Source: Martinezella tropici (GTDB lineage Bacteria; Pseudomonadota; Alphaproteobacteria; Rhizobiales; Rhizobiaceae). From it: a DNA stretch of 64,000 nucleotides. Positions 43,718-52,280 of this stretch are shown here, piece by piece (within the stretch, counting starts at the first letter, position 1; each line of letters starts with the position of its first letter). The notes under the pieces were generated by a model, which saw only the letters and a list, made by a program, of their open reading frames with translations, was not told the origin of the DNA and made no database searches. The stretch covers positions 1 to 64,000 of the forward strand of contig NZ_QMKK01000032.1 of NCBI RefSeq assembly GCF_003287875.1, written 5' to 3'. The position numbers were made by a program, and so were the translations under genes.

Positions 43718-44886
43718 GCCGCGTCTCCTACCGCCGTGCGTCCGCCAAGAACCTCCGCCACCCAATCGGCGATATAGGCGCCTGCATTGGCGGAATTGTC
43801 GAAGCTTGAATGCTGAACACCGCCGGTGCGGGCGTCGAAGATCTTCAATTCGCGCTTCGGGCTGTTGACCAGTTGGTCATAGGTGGCCTGGGCCCAATGC
43901 AGCGGGATCTGGCTGTCCTTTTCGCCATGGGTGACGAGGAAGGGAACGTGAATCCGGTCGAGCACGCCGTCGAGATGGACATGTTCAGCGATACACATGA
44001 AGTCGTCCATGTCCTTGGCACCCCAGACCCAGCGGACATGCTCCCAGTAATGCGGCACCGGAAAATTGCCTTCCCGGGCGAGGCGCTTCTTCTGCACGTC
44101 ACGCCAATCGTGGTTGGCGCCCCACACGACGCCACAGGCGAAACGGGGTTCAAAGGCCACGGCGCGGGGGCAGTAATAACCGCCGAGAGAGACGCCTTCC
44201 ATACCGATGCGCTTCGAATCGATCTCCGGCCGGGTTTCCAGCCAGTCCACCACACGGCTCGCCCAATGCTCGCTATCAAAACGGGCCGTGAGGCCCTCCA
44301 GCCGGAGTGCTTCGCCGGTTCCAGGCTGGTCGACCACCAGCGAGGCGATGCCGCGCTTGGCAAGCCATTGGGGAAGGCCGACGAGAAATTTCATTTCCTT
44401 GGTGCTGTCGAGCCCGTTGACCTGAACGAGCAAAGGCTGCGGCCCGCTGACGCCCTCGGCCGGCACATAGAGCGCCGAAAGATGCGTTCCTTCATAGGGA
44501 ATCTCGACGCGACGACAGGAAGAGCCCGACAGTCGCAAACCTTTTTCGAACGTGTCGAGAAAGCGCCGGTAAAGCGCCAGACGCCCTTCCGATCCATGCG
44601 CCTGCAGCCGCTCGGCCGTCAGCAAATAGTTGGCGGCGCGGATGAGCTTGTCGCCGGCGGATATCTTTCGTCCCTTGGCTTCGTCTTCCTTGGCGAGTGA
44701 AATGAGCTTGTCGCCCATGCTTGCCCATGTCTGGCGAAAGGCCATGACGCCGGCCGCATCAGGGGCCTTCGCGGCCTCCTGGAGGGGGGCGCACATTTCC
44801 TCGATCTCCCCGATGCGGGCGCCCATCTCGATAGACAGATTGACCGACAGGTTCCAGACGTAATTTGTGGGGAAATATTTGAACAC
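43714..44886 (-). CDS. Alpha/beta hydrolase, 2,6-dihydroxypseudooxynicotine hydrolase-like
   Basis: 390 residues. The N-terminal 130 residues are helical, then a hydrolase fold: oxyanion strand PLLVQVNGLDSTKEM, nucleophile elbow GMEGVSLGGYYCPRA (Ser near residue 230), acid in VTHGEKDSQIPLHW, and catalytic His in GGVQHSSFDN. This combination of helical cap and VSLGG elbow occurs in the FrsA/DHPON hydrolase group, which cleaves C-C bonds of vinylogous 1,5-diketones. GTG start at 44886 with GAGGAGG. It is the first gene of the operon, divergent from a LysR gene. Confidence 0.88.
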   Translation of the reverse strand: MFKYFPTNYVWNLSVNLSIEMGARIGEIEEMCAPLQEAAKAPDAAGVMAFRQTWASMGDKLISLAKEDEAKGRKISAGDKLIRAANYLLTAERLQAHGSEGRLALYRRFLDTFEKGLRLSGSSCRRVEIPYEGTHLSALYVPAEGVSGPQPLLVQVNGLDSTKEMKFLVGLPQWLAKRGIASLVVDQPGTGEALRLEGLTARFDSEHWASRVVDWLETRPEIDSKRIGMEGVSLGGYYCPRAVAFEPRFACGVVWGANHDWRDVQKKRLAREGNFPVPHYWEHVRWVWGAKDMDDFMCIAEHVHLDGVLDRIHVPFLVTHGEKDSQIPLHWAQATYDQLVNSPKRELKIFDARTGGVQHSSFDNSANAGAYIADWVAEVLGGRTAVGDAA

Positions 44887-45061
44887 AATGCCTCCTCAAC
44901 TCTCGTGTCGGTCACTCTGACGCTTCGGGCGGAACGACTGCGGCGCATACACGTGGCCGATCGATCACTCCCCCTAGGCCGAGATCTAACGAAAAGAAAA
45001 ACGTTTATGAAATTGGTTGTTTCAATCCATGATATTGATAATCTGAATACATGGAGGAGCG
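44887..45061. promoter_or_regulatory. Divergent promoter region with LysR-type box
   Basis: 175 bases between the hydrolase operon (minus) and the LysR gene (plus). ATTG-N7-CAAT at 45012-45026 fits the T-N11-A dyad of LysR binding sites, about 35 bases before the LysR ATG. GGAGGAG directly precedes that ATG. The opposite GTG start has GGAGG as well. Confidence 0.5.
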
Positions 45062-45985
45062 ATGCGTTTCAAAAATCTCGATCTCAACCTGCTGGTGGCG
45101 CTCGACACCCTGATCCGACTGCGCAATGTCAGCCGCGCGGCGGATGAAATGTTCATGACCCAATCCGCGATGAGCAATGCGCTGGGACGTCTCAGGGAGT
45201 ATTTCGACGATCCCTTGCTGATCCAAGTGGGGCGAACGATGGAACTATCACCACTTGCCGCTTCCCTCGAACAGCCCTTGCGCGACATCATCGTGCGTAT
45301 CGACAGCGCCGTGGTCTCGACGCCATCTTTCAATCCTGCGGATTCCCGACGTGTGATCGGCATGGTGGTTTCCGATTACTCGCTGCACACGCTGATCCCG
45401 ATCTTCCTGGCGATCGTTGCCGGCGAAGCCCCGGGTCTGCAATTCGATTTCAAGCCGCAACAGAATTTTCCGCATCTGCTGCTGGAAAAGGGAGAAGCTG
45501 ATCTTCTGATCGCACCGTCCGTTTTCTGCTCCACCCACCATCCGGCGGATATACTGTTCGCCGATGAAATCTGTTGCGTTACGGATTCCTCTAGCCGTTT
45601 TGCGACGGGAGCGAGAATGACCCGGGAGCAGTTCGAAACCTCAGGTCATGTGGTGATGCGTCCGCCGAATGGCGGGGAAAGCTTCGCAGAACGCGCATGC
45701 CGCGAGGTCGGCTTGGCTATCCGAGTGGACGTATCGACGTTCGCCTTTTCCACGCTTTCCGTGCTGGTCAGAGGAAGCGATCGGCTCGCGCTTGTTCAAC
45801 GAAGTCTCGCGAGAGAAATGGTGAAGACCGGCGGACTCACGATCGTCAATCCGCCTCTGGAGCTCCCGCTCCTCGAACAGTCGGTGCAATGGCACAGTTA
45901 CCGCTCACGCGATCCGGCACTAACCTGGGTGCGGGAGAGGCTGAAGGTTGCAGCATCCACTTTTGCGACAGAAGGCCTCGAGTAA
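45062..45985 (+). CDS. LysR-family (NodD/LinR-like) transcriptional regulator
   Basis: 307 residues. The N-terminus LKNLDLNLLVALDTLIRLRN with VSRAADEMFMTQSAMSNALG, LREYFDDPLLIQVGR and MELSPLAASLEQPLRD is the NodD/NahR/LinR branch of LysR regulators, whose members respond to aromatic or plant-derived compounds. The effector domain starts near residue 95. It is divergent from the ten-gene ring-cleavage operon and is its likely activator, with the pathway substrate or an intermediate as inducer. Confidence 0.92.
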   Translation: MRFKNLDLNLLVALDTLIRLRNVSRAADEMFMTQSAMSNALGRLREYFDDPLLIQVGRTMELSPLAASLEQPLRDIIVRIDSAVVSTPSFNPADSRRVIGMVVSDYSLHTLIPIFLAIVAGEAPGLQFDFKPQQNFPHLLLEKGEADLLIAPSVFCSTHHPADILFADEICCVTDSSSRFATGARMTREQFETSGHVVMRPPNGGESFAERACREVGLAIRVDVSTFAFSTLSVLVRGSDRLALVQRSLAREMVKTGGLTIVNPPLELPLLEQSVQWHSYRSRDPALTWVRERLKVAASTFATEGLE

Positions 45986-46083
45986 GGGCGGTCATTCTTG
46001 TGCGGTGAGAGGGACAGGAATTGAACGACATCATCGTGAGAGCGCAATCATCCATCGCTGCGAACTATGATTTTTGATCAGGA

Positions 46084-46100
46084 AAATCACCTTTGCAAAT
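46084..46100. promoter_or_regulatory. Shared 17-bp motif upstream of the MFS gene
   Basis: AAATCACCTTTGCAAAT at 46084-46100 matches AAATCATTTTTGCAAAT at 48525-48541 at 15 of 17 positions. This copy lies 165 bases before the MFS start at 46266. A common regulator for the two transcription units is inferred. Confidence 0.45.
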
Positions 46101-46265
46101 ACAAGGCTCGTGCCTAGGCTTACCGAACTCAGTCGACACATTGAACGTGCCCGCCCTGCCCAAGTTTCTGCTTGAGTTAGGAGGCAGGCGACACTTGTGG
46201 CGTTGGACTGCGGATCGCTCGGGGGGGGGCCGAGCGATAGCCAGACATCGGTGGAGGAGGCCACA

Positions 46266-47417
46266 ATGGCTACGAAAGAAACTTGGCGCCCGCGCATGGC
46301 GCTGCTCATCGCGCATGTCGCAGGCATGATTGATCTGGTGGCATTGCCGGTGTGGATCAGCACCCTGATCACCGAATATCATTTTGATCCGCAACAAGCC
46401 GGCGCGATGGTGACGCTTTTCCTGGTCGGGACGGTCGCCGCGAGCCTTCTTTTCGCGCCGCGCATCAATGACTTCAATGGCCGGATCGTCACGACGGTGT
46501 CGCTCGCTTTGGCGGCCACGGCCTGGGCCGCAGCAACGCAGCAGACCCAGTTCATTCCCATGGCGATGTGCCATGCAGCCGCCGGCTTCACCGCTGGAAC
46601 GGCACTTTCGTTTACACACGGTACGATCGGGCGAAGCCTGAACCCGCACCGGCTGTTCGCTATGGCCGGTGCGGCAATCGGCATCTTCGGTACGGTGTTC
46701 CTCGGGATGGTCCCAAAGCTTGTGGCGACCCATGGTCGGGAAATGGTGTTTCTCGTTTTCTGCGGCCTCATGATCCTGGCGAGCCTGACCTCGCTGCTCG
46801 CCTTTCCAAAGCCAACGCTTGCCCATGATCCCGTCGCGGCGGCTGGCGGGCAAAAGCTCAGCCGCGCCGTTTGGGCCGGCATTATCGGCGTCAGCCTGAT
46901 GGCCGTCACCCAGTCGATGGTCTTCGGTTTCTACCAGGAAATTGGCATCGGACACGGGTTCTCCATGGATGCGATTGCCGGCGTGTTGATCGCTCTTGGC
47001 ATCGTCGCCCTGTTCCCGGGACCCATTGCCGGCTTTCTCGAGAAAAGCCTAAGCGCGGAGAAGGTGGTGCTTGCCGGACCGGTGTTTCAGGCCGTCTTCG
47101 CGCTTACCATCACCCTGAGCTCTGCTTTCCTTCCCTATGCGATTTCAGGTCCGCTCTTTGTAGTGACGATGGTGTTCACCCACACCTTCGCATTCGGTCT
47201 TCTGTCGCGGCTGGACAAAAGCGGGCGGGCCGTTGCAGCAACGCCGGCCATGCTGATGACCGGGGCGGCCATCGGCCCGATCCTAGGCGGAACCCTGATC
47301 AAGATGTCCGGCTACACAGCAATCGGCTTTGCAGCCTGCGTCTGCGCAACGCTTGCGTTTCTCGCCTTCTCCCGGGTGCGGGCGAGCCAACATCCTGTCA
47401 CGGCCGCCGGCGAATAG
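46266..47417 (+). CDS. MFS transporter (paralogue of the one at 39.4 kb)
   Basis: 383 residues with about 12 membrane helices. AHVAGMIDLVALPVWISTLI, DPQQAGAMVTLFLVGTVAAS and FTHTFAFGLLSRLDKSGRAV closely parallel the transporter in the ring-cleavage operon. The ATG at 46266 is used because GGAGGAGG precedes it and the paralogue aligns from there; the frame is open further upstream. It is flanked by two LysR genes and faces the second one, with a terminator-like hairpin between. Confidence 0.9.
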   Translation: MATKETWRPRMALLIAHVAGMIDLVALPVWISTLITEYHFDPQQAGAMVTLFLVGTVAASLLFAPRINDFNGRIVTTVSLALAATAWAAATQQTQFIPMAMCHAAAGFTAGTALSFTHGTIGRSLNPHRLFAMAGAAIGIFGTVFLGMVPKLVATHGREMVFLVFCGLMILASLTSLLAFPKPTLAHDPVAAAGGQKLSRAVWAGIIGVSLMAVTQSMVFGFYQEIGIGHGFSMDAIAGVLIALGIVALFPGPIAGFLEKSLSAEKVVLAGPVFQAVFALTITLSSAFLPYAISGPLFVVTMVFTHTFAFGLLSRLDKSGRAVAATPAMLMTGAAIGPILGGTLIKMSGYTAIGFAACVCATLAFLAFSRVRASQHPVTAAGE

Positions 47418-47448
47418 GCATCCGTCCCATCAAACACCATGGCGGCCC

Positions 47449-47479
47449 GGCGGTCCTGGCGACTGCGGGACCGCCTTGT
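47449..47479. terminator. Bidirectional terminator-like hairpin
   Basis: An 8-bp perfect stem, GGCGGTCC (47449-47456) and GGACCGCC (47468-47475), with an 11-base loop and TTGTT after it, placed between the convergent ends of the MFS gene (plus) and the LysR gene (minus). Confidence 0.6.
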
Positions 47480-47514
47480 TCGTGGGGATCGGGCGGACCT
47501 CTCTCGGTTGTCGA

Positions 47515-48435
47515 TCAGGCAGACACCGTATCGAGCATTCGCGCGTGGGTCTCCATCCGATCGATGAGCCACTGAATGGCGCGATCGCCGCGGCTTGAAG
47601 CGCGCCACTGGACGCATTCTTCAAAGGCAGGAAGGGTCGCGGGGATCTCGAATATTCTCAGCGGGAAATGCCGCGCATAGTCATGAGCAAGCCGGCGATG
47701 AAAGATCGCGATCCTCTGCGTGCCCATCAAATAATGCGGCACTAGGCTCCATGATGGAACGATCACCTCGATCCTTCGAGGTGAAAAAGACCTTTCGAGA
47801 AACGTCGCGTCGGTGGTCGGCAGGCCGGAACCACCCAGTCTTACAAGGACATGCCGCATCGCGAGGAATGTCTCGATTTCAGTGACATCGTCTACGGCGT
47901 CGTTGTCGGCGCAAGCGACGCCGACGAAATCATCTGCGAAGAGCGGCTTGAAAGGGTGATTTTGCGAAAGCGCCTGCTGGGGACCGAGCAGGACGTCGAT
48001 GCGTCCCGTTTCCAACGCCTCGCTCGGGAGGTCGGCATATTGGTGCAGGTCGAACGTCATACCTGGCGCCTCCACTGAAAGCGCACGCAAAACATTCGCC
48101 AGAAAGATTGTCGCTGCATAGTCCGACACCATCACGGTGAAACTCCGCTGCGCTTCCTGTGGTAGGAATCGCGTTTGGACCGTCAAACGCGAACGGACGG
48201 TTGCCAGTATTTCCTTTGCCGGAACGGAAAGTGCTGCGCCCAGAGGCGTAGGTATCATCTGCTTGCCGTTTTGCGTCAGCAGATCGTCGTTGAAGTATTG
48301 CCGTAACCTGTTCAGCGCGCCGCTCATGCCGGGTTGGCTGATATTCAGCTTCTCAGCCGCCCTAGTGACGTTTCGTTCGGTCAGGATGGCGTCGAGCGCG
48401 ACAATCAGGTTGAGATCCAAGCCATTGAAATGCAT
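47515..48435 (-). CDS. LysR-family (NodD/LinR-like) transcriptional regulator
   Basis: 306 residues. FNGLDLNLIVALDAILTERN, VTRAAEKLNISQPGMSGALN and LRQYFNDDLLTQNGKQM show the same NodD/NahR/LinR branch as the LysR at 45.1 kb, and the two are clearly related throughout. The effector domain is normal in length. It is divergent from the CrtI-like flavoprotein operon starting at 48638, with the shared AAATCA..TTTGCAAAT motif in between, so it probably controls that operon and perhaps the MFS gene. Confidence 0.92.
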   Translation of the reverse strand: MHFNGLDLNLIVALDAILTERNVTRAAEKLNISQPGMSGALNRLRQYFNDDLLTQNGKQMIPTPLGAALSVPAKEILATVRSRLTVQTRFLPQEAQRSFTVMVSDYAATIFLANVLRALSVEAPGMTFDLHQYADLPSEALETGRIDVLLGPQQALSQNHPFKPLFADDFVGVACADNDAVDDVTEIETFLAMRHVLVRLGGSGLPTTDATFLERSFSPRRIEVIVPSWSLVPHYLMGTQRIAIFHRRLAHDYARHFPLRIFEIPATLPAFEECVQWRASSRGDRAIQWLIDRMETHARMLDTVSA

Positions 48436-48524
48436 GTCACTACCCCGGCAGGAAAGCCATCGGCCGTGACGCGGTCAGCCGCGTCGCCTCAATCATTCGT
48501 CTTAGCTATGGAAATACATAAAAG

Positions 48525-48541
48525 AAATCATTTTTGCAAAT
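48525..48541. promoter_or_regulatory. Shared 17-bp motif upstream of the redox operon
   Basis: AAATCATTTTTGCAAAT, the second copy of the motif found at 46084-46100. It lies between the divergent LysR gene (start 48435) and the flavoprotein gene (start 48638), where a LysR binding site is expected. Confidence 0.5.
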
Positions 48542-48637
48542 GCTTTGGTCGTCGGTACAACCTTCGGGAAGACACATTTCATGACGTGAAGCGGCTGGAG
48601 CGCTTGGCGTCAGGCACAGGGATTTCGGGAGGAAATC

Positions 48638-50221
48638 ATGAGTATATCCACGACATACGATGTCATCGCGATCGGTTCGGGACATAATGGACTGATCGCC
48701 GCCGGCTATCTTGCCAAAGCCGGCAAGAGCGTTCTCGTCATCGAGAGCCAACCCTGGCTCGGAGGCGGTGTTGTCACGCGCGAATTGACCGCGCCGGGTT
48801 TCTGGCACGATCAGCACAGCACCGCTCACATCTTTATCCAGGCCAATCCGGTCCTTGCGAAGGACGAACTCGGTTTGAAATCGCGTTACGGCCTTGAATA
48901 TATCTACCCCGATCCGCCGCATATTTCAGTCTTCGAGGATGGTGAGACGCTGGCGCTTTATACCGACCGCTCAAAGAATTATAAGGCGATCGAGCACTTC
49001 TCCAAAACGGATGCGGAATCGTTTCTGAAGCTTGCTGAATTGGGCGACCGCATCCTGCCCATGCTTCTGTCGGGTCTCTATTCACCCCCGATACCCAACG
49101 GCGCCATGAGTGCAATGCTCGACCAGAGTCGGGAGGGCCGTGAAATTTTGATGATCATGCAGAAAAGTGCCCTCGACATCATCACGGAGTATTTCGAAAG
49201 CGACTATGTCCGGGTGCATTTTCTCAAACTGGTCACGGAAAACCTTCAACTCCCTGACGAGATGGGAACGGGAATCGGGCTGTTCATGTTCGTTGCCTTT
49301 CTCGAGCGTTACGGAATCGGCGTCGCCAAAGGCGGCAGCGGGGCGCTGACGGACGCACTCGTTGCCCAGATTCGCGATCATGGCGGCACCATCCTCAAGG
49401 AAACCAGGGTCGAAAAGGTACTGGTCAAGGGCGACCGCGCCGTTGGCGTACGGACCGCGACGGGCGAATTTTTCGCAAGAGACTGCGTGATCGGTGCACT
49501 CCACCCCCATCGTCTGCATTCTTATATCGACAATCTCGATCCCTACGTCGACAAGGCCGCGCGCAAAACCCGGCCGGCGGCTTTCAGCGCATTTGTCGTT
49601 CATGGCGCGCTCAAGGAACCCGCGAAATTTGCCGCTGGCGACCATGTGAACGGTACGATTATCACGGAGTTGCTGCCGACCAAGCTCGAGCACCTGCGTC
49701 GGTCTTTTGATGAATTGCGCTATGGCGTGCTGCCTGAAAGGCCGCTTTTCGGCGCTAATTGCCCGTCCAATGTCGATCCGTCGAGAGCACCTGCAGGGAA
49801 CGCGACATTTCTGATGTTCTCCTATGCGCCCTATGACCTCAAGGACGGCGGCGCTGCGAGGTGGGACGGCTACAAGGAAGACTATGCCGATTGGCTTTGT
49901 GACAAAGCAGGAACATTCATCACCAATCTCGGTAAGGATAATTTCATCGCCCGTTCGGTCTACAGTCCGCTCGATTTGGAACGCGATTCAGAAAGTTTTC
50001 AAAAGGGCGACATTCACGGTATCGCGCCTTATTCCTACCAATTCGGCTCGCACCGGCCGACGCCCGACCTTGGCGGCCTGACCGTTCCGGGCATCGAGCG
50101 CCTGTTCCTCGTCGGTCCGTTCATGCATCCGGGGGGCGGCGTATTCGGCGCAGGCAGAGCCGCCGCGATGAAGGCCTTCGAGGCGCTGGGGCTCGATTTC
50201 GACAAGGTAAGCGCGGCATGA
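48638..50221 (+). CDS. Phytoene-desaturase-like FAD oxidoreductase
   Basis: 527-residue flavoprotein of the CrtI/phytoene-dehydrogenase-like family. N-terminal FAD motif AIGSGHNGLIAAGYLAKAGK followed by LVIESQPWLGGGV; the C-terminal FAD strand ERLFLVGPFMHPGGGVFGAG closes the site. Non-carotenoid members oxidise or saturate varied lipids and aromatics. No other carotenoid gene is present, so a carotenoid role is unlikely. First gene of a five-gene operon with a small protein, a quinone-reductase-like enzyme, an SDR and a SnoaL protein. A GGAGG lies seven bases before the ATG. Confidence 0.88.
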   Translation: MSISTTYDVIAIGSGHNGLIAAGYLAKAGKSVLVIESQPWLGGGVVTRELTAPGFWHDQHSTAHIFIQANPVLAKDELGLKSRYGLEYIYPDPPHISVFEDGETLALYTDRSKNYKAIEHFSKTDAESFLKLAELGDRILPMLLSGLYSPPIPNGAMSAMLDQSREGREILMIMQKSALDIITEYFESDYVRVHFLKLVTENLQLPDEMGTGIGLFMFVAFLERYGIGVAKGGSGALTDALVAQIRDHGGTILKETRVEKVLVKGDRAVGVRTATGEFFARDCVIGALHPHRLHSYIDNLDPYVDKAARKTRPAAFSAFVVHGALKEPAKFAAGDHVNGTIITELLPTKLEHLRRSFDELRYGVLPERPLFGANCPSNVDPSRAPAGNATFLMFSYAPYDLKDGGAARWDGYKEDYADWLCDKAGTFITNLGKDNFIARSVYSPLDLERDSESFQKGDIHGIAPYSYQFGSHRPTPDLGGLTVPGIERLFLVGPFMHPGGGVFGAGRAAAMKAFEALGLDFDKVSAA

Positions 50222-50439
50222 AAGTCTTCACCACAGACAAGACCGAACTCATGACGATCAGCTCGATTGAGGCGAAGGACGCCGACTTGCTGATCAAAGG
50301 CAAGATATTTGGCGCGATGCCCATGTCTGCCGTCATTACGCCTGAACAGGCGAGACTAGCTTTCCGGCTGCTGACGCCCAGGTTGATCTGGTTCTTGTTG
50401 CGGCTGCCGTTCAAACGTACCCAGGGAGAGAAGAAATGA
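50218..50439 (+). CDS. Small uncharacterised protein
   Basis: 73 residues, beginning MKVFTTDKTELMTISSIEAK and ending in a basic segment after a hydrophobic stretch (LAFRLLTPRLIWFLLRLPFK). I do not recognise a family. It overlaps both neighbours by four bases (ATGA at each end), which makes it a real gene rather than a chance frame. The amphipathic, basic C-terminus suggests membrane association or binding to the CrtI-like flavoprotein encoded just before it. Confidence 0.7.
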   Translation: MKVFTTDKTELMTISSIEAKDADLLIKGKIFGAMPMSAVITPEQARLAFRLLTPRLIWFLLRLPFKRTQGEKK

Positions 50440-51464
50440 GCCTGTCGAGAACGATGCTGTCGGTCCGCTTTCACCAAACCGGGGGCCCCGAGGTTCTGCG
50501 CGTGGAAACCCTAGCCCGTCCCGAACCCAAAAAGGGTGAGGTGATCGTCCGGGTTCTCGCTGCAGGCGTCAATTTTGCCGATCTGGTCAGGCGGCGCGGC
50601 GGCCATTATCCGGTCCCTACCCCGCTGCCCTTCAATCCGGGCTGTGAATTTGCCGGAATCATCGAAGATTGCGGCGAAGGCGTGGACAGGTCGCGGATCG
50701 GTGAGTCGGTCATCGGTGCCAATATCGTGGGCGGTGCTTATGCGGATTACATCGCCGTCGAGGCCACGAATCTCATGCCGTGGTTCGAAGGTCTTTCACC
50801 CGAACAGGCGGCAATGCTTCCCATTCAGGGACTGACGGCATATCTGGCTCTCACAGACGCAGGCATGTTGACGAAAAACGACACAGTCTTCGTGCAGGGA
50901 GCAACGGGCGGTGTCGGCTCCTTGATCGTACGGATTGCAAAGGCACTGGGTGCCAAACGGGTCATCGCCGGCGTAGGCCATGAAAGCAAGGTCCGTCTGG
51001 CTTTAGCCGCCGGCGCAGAAGCGGTGGTCGATTATTCTCAGCCGGATTGGGTTGACGCCTTGCGCGCAGCCAGCGGTGGCCTTGGCGTCGATCTCGTCAT
51101 GGATGCGACCTCGGGACGCATTCTGGAAGGCGGGATCGATTGCCTTGTACCGAACGGCCGTGCCGTAGTCTACGGCCATGCAGCGCCGACTTCCAATCCG
51201 GTCAATGTCACCAGATTGCTGGAGGGCAATCTCCGCGTCACGGGCTTCTTTCTCGGCTACTACCACGTGAAAAGACCAGACATCGTGGTTGCCGCATTAA
51301 AGAATCTGGAAACGCTGGTCAAACGCGGCGAACTCGACCTTGTGCCGGCGAAAGTGCTGCCGTTCGCCAGGGCAGAAGAGGCCCATCGCCTGATGGAGGA
51401 GCGAAACAGCGAGGGCAAGATCATTCTGGTGCCGTCGAACCGAATGGAGGACCAAAATGGCTGA
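50436..51464 (+). CDS. Quinone-oxidoreductase-type medium-chain reductase
   Basis: 342-residue MDR protein of the zinc-free quinone reductase branch. GVNFADLVRRRGGHYPVPTP, LPFNPGCEFAGIIEDCG, then the NADPH-binding FVQGATGGVGSLIVRIAKAL and a final GKIILVP. No structural-zinc cysteine cluster is present. It probably reduces an enone or quinone intermediate with NADPH. It overlaps the small protein by four bases and the SDR by eight. Confidence 0.9.
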   Translation: MSLSRTMLSVRFHQTGGPEVLRVETLARPEPKKGEVIVRVLAAGVNFADLVRRRGGHYPVPTPLPFNPGCEFAGIIEDCGEGVDRSRIGESVIGANIVGGAYADYIAVEATNLMPWFEGLSPEQAAMLPIQGLTAYLALTDAGMLTKNDTVFVQGATGGVGSLIVRIAKALGAKRVIAGVGHESKVRLALAAGAEAVVDYSQPDWVDALRAASGGLGVDLVMDATSGRILEGGIDCLVPNGRAVVYGHAAPTSNPVNVTRLLEGNLRVTGFFLGYYHVKRPDIVVAALKNLETLVKRGELDLVPAKVLPFARAEEAHRLMEERNSEGKIILVPSNRMEDQNG

Positions 51465-52230
51465 CGATTTCGACGGCAAGGTGGTAGTGGTTACCGGCGC
51501 AACATCGGGAATCGGATTCGCCACGGCTCTGGCCTTCGCCGAGAAGGGGGCGCGGCTCATCCTGAGTGGACGCGCATCGCTAGACCCCATTGTCTCGCGA
51601 TGCCGCACGCTGGGCGCGGAGGCTTTCGGTTTGTCCGGTGATCTTGCAAAGGCGGAATTGAGCCGCAGTATCATAGAGGAAGCGATCAGCCGGTTTGGCA
51701 CCGTCGATATCCTGATCAACAACGCGGGTTTCGGGACTTCCGGCGGTGTCGAGACTGTGACGGAAGAGCAGCTGCGTGCGGTCTGGGACGTGAACTTCCT
51801 GGGTGCCTTTCGCATGTCGCGCCTCGCCATCCCCATCATGCGCGAGCATGGCGGCGGCGCAATCCTCTTCACCACCGCGCTTGCCGGTATGTACGGCATG
51901 GCCAACGCGCTCGCCTATTCGACCAGCAAGGCCGCCGTCATCAATCTTTGCAAGGCGATGGCGATGGAGGTCAGTCGCGACGGCATCAACTGCAATTGCG
52001 TAAGCCCCGGCCCCGTCGACACGCCAATGCTGCAGGAAGCAATCGATGCCTACGGGCTTTCGCGCGAAGATTTCCAGGCGGTTTCGCCGACCGGACGTAT
52101 TGCCACGGCGCAAGATGTCGCCCACGCATTGTTGTTTCTGTCATCTGGCGCTGCCCGCTCGATCAACGGTCATGTCCTTGTTGTCGACAACGGCATGTAT
52201 GCAGGCATGTTTACTCCAAGCCCGGCATGA
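51457..52230 (+). CDS. Short-chain dehydrogenase/reductase
   Basis: 257 residues, classical SDR: cofactor motif VTGATSGIGFATALAFAEKG, NNAGFGTSGG, and the catalytic Tyr/Lys in ALAYSTSKAAVINL. The Ser position reads Thr-Thr (ILFTTALAG), a conservative change. The C-terminal VSPGPVDTPM is normal. It interconverts a hydroxyl and a keto group. It is translationally coupled to the quinone-reductase-like gene. Unlike the SDR at 5.3 kb its active site is intact. Confidence 0.9.
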   Translation: MADDFDGKVVVVTGATSGIGFATALAFAEKGARLILSGRASLDPIVSRCRTLGAEAFGLSGDLAKAELSRSIIEEAISRFGTVDILINNAGFGTSGGVETVTEEQLRAVWDVNFLGAFRMSRLAIPIMREHGGGAILFTTALAGMYGMANALAYSTSKAAVINLCKAMAMEVSRDGINCNCVSPGPVDTPMLQEAIDAYGLSREDFQAVSPTGRIATAQDVAHALLFLSSGAARSINGHVLVVDNGMYAGMFTPSPA

Positions 52231-52280
52231 GGCGGCGCGTCCTAATACGCCAAACAGAAGTCATTATAGGAACGACAAAA

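Noticed and set aside
46065..46955. Open frame of 296 codons on the minus strand
   Set aside because: Antisense to the MFS transporter, which has hydrophobic helices and a close paralogue on the plus strand.
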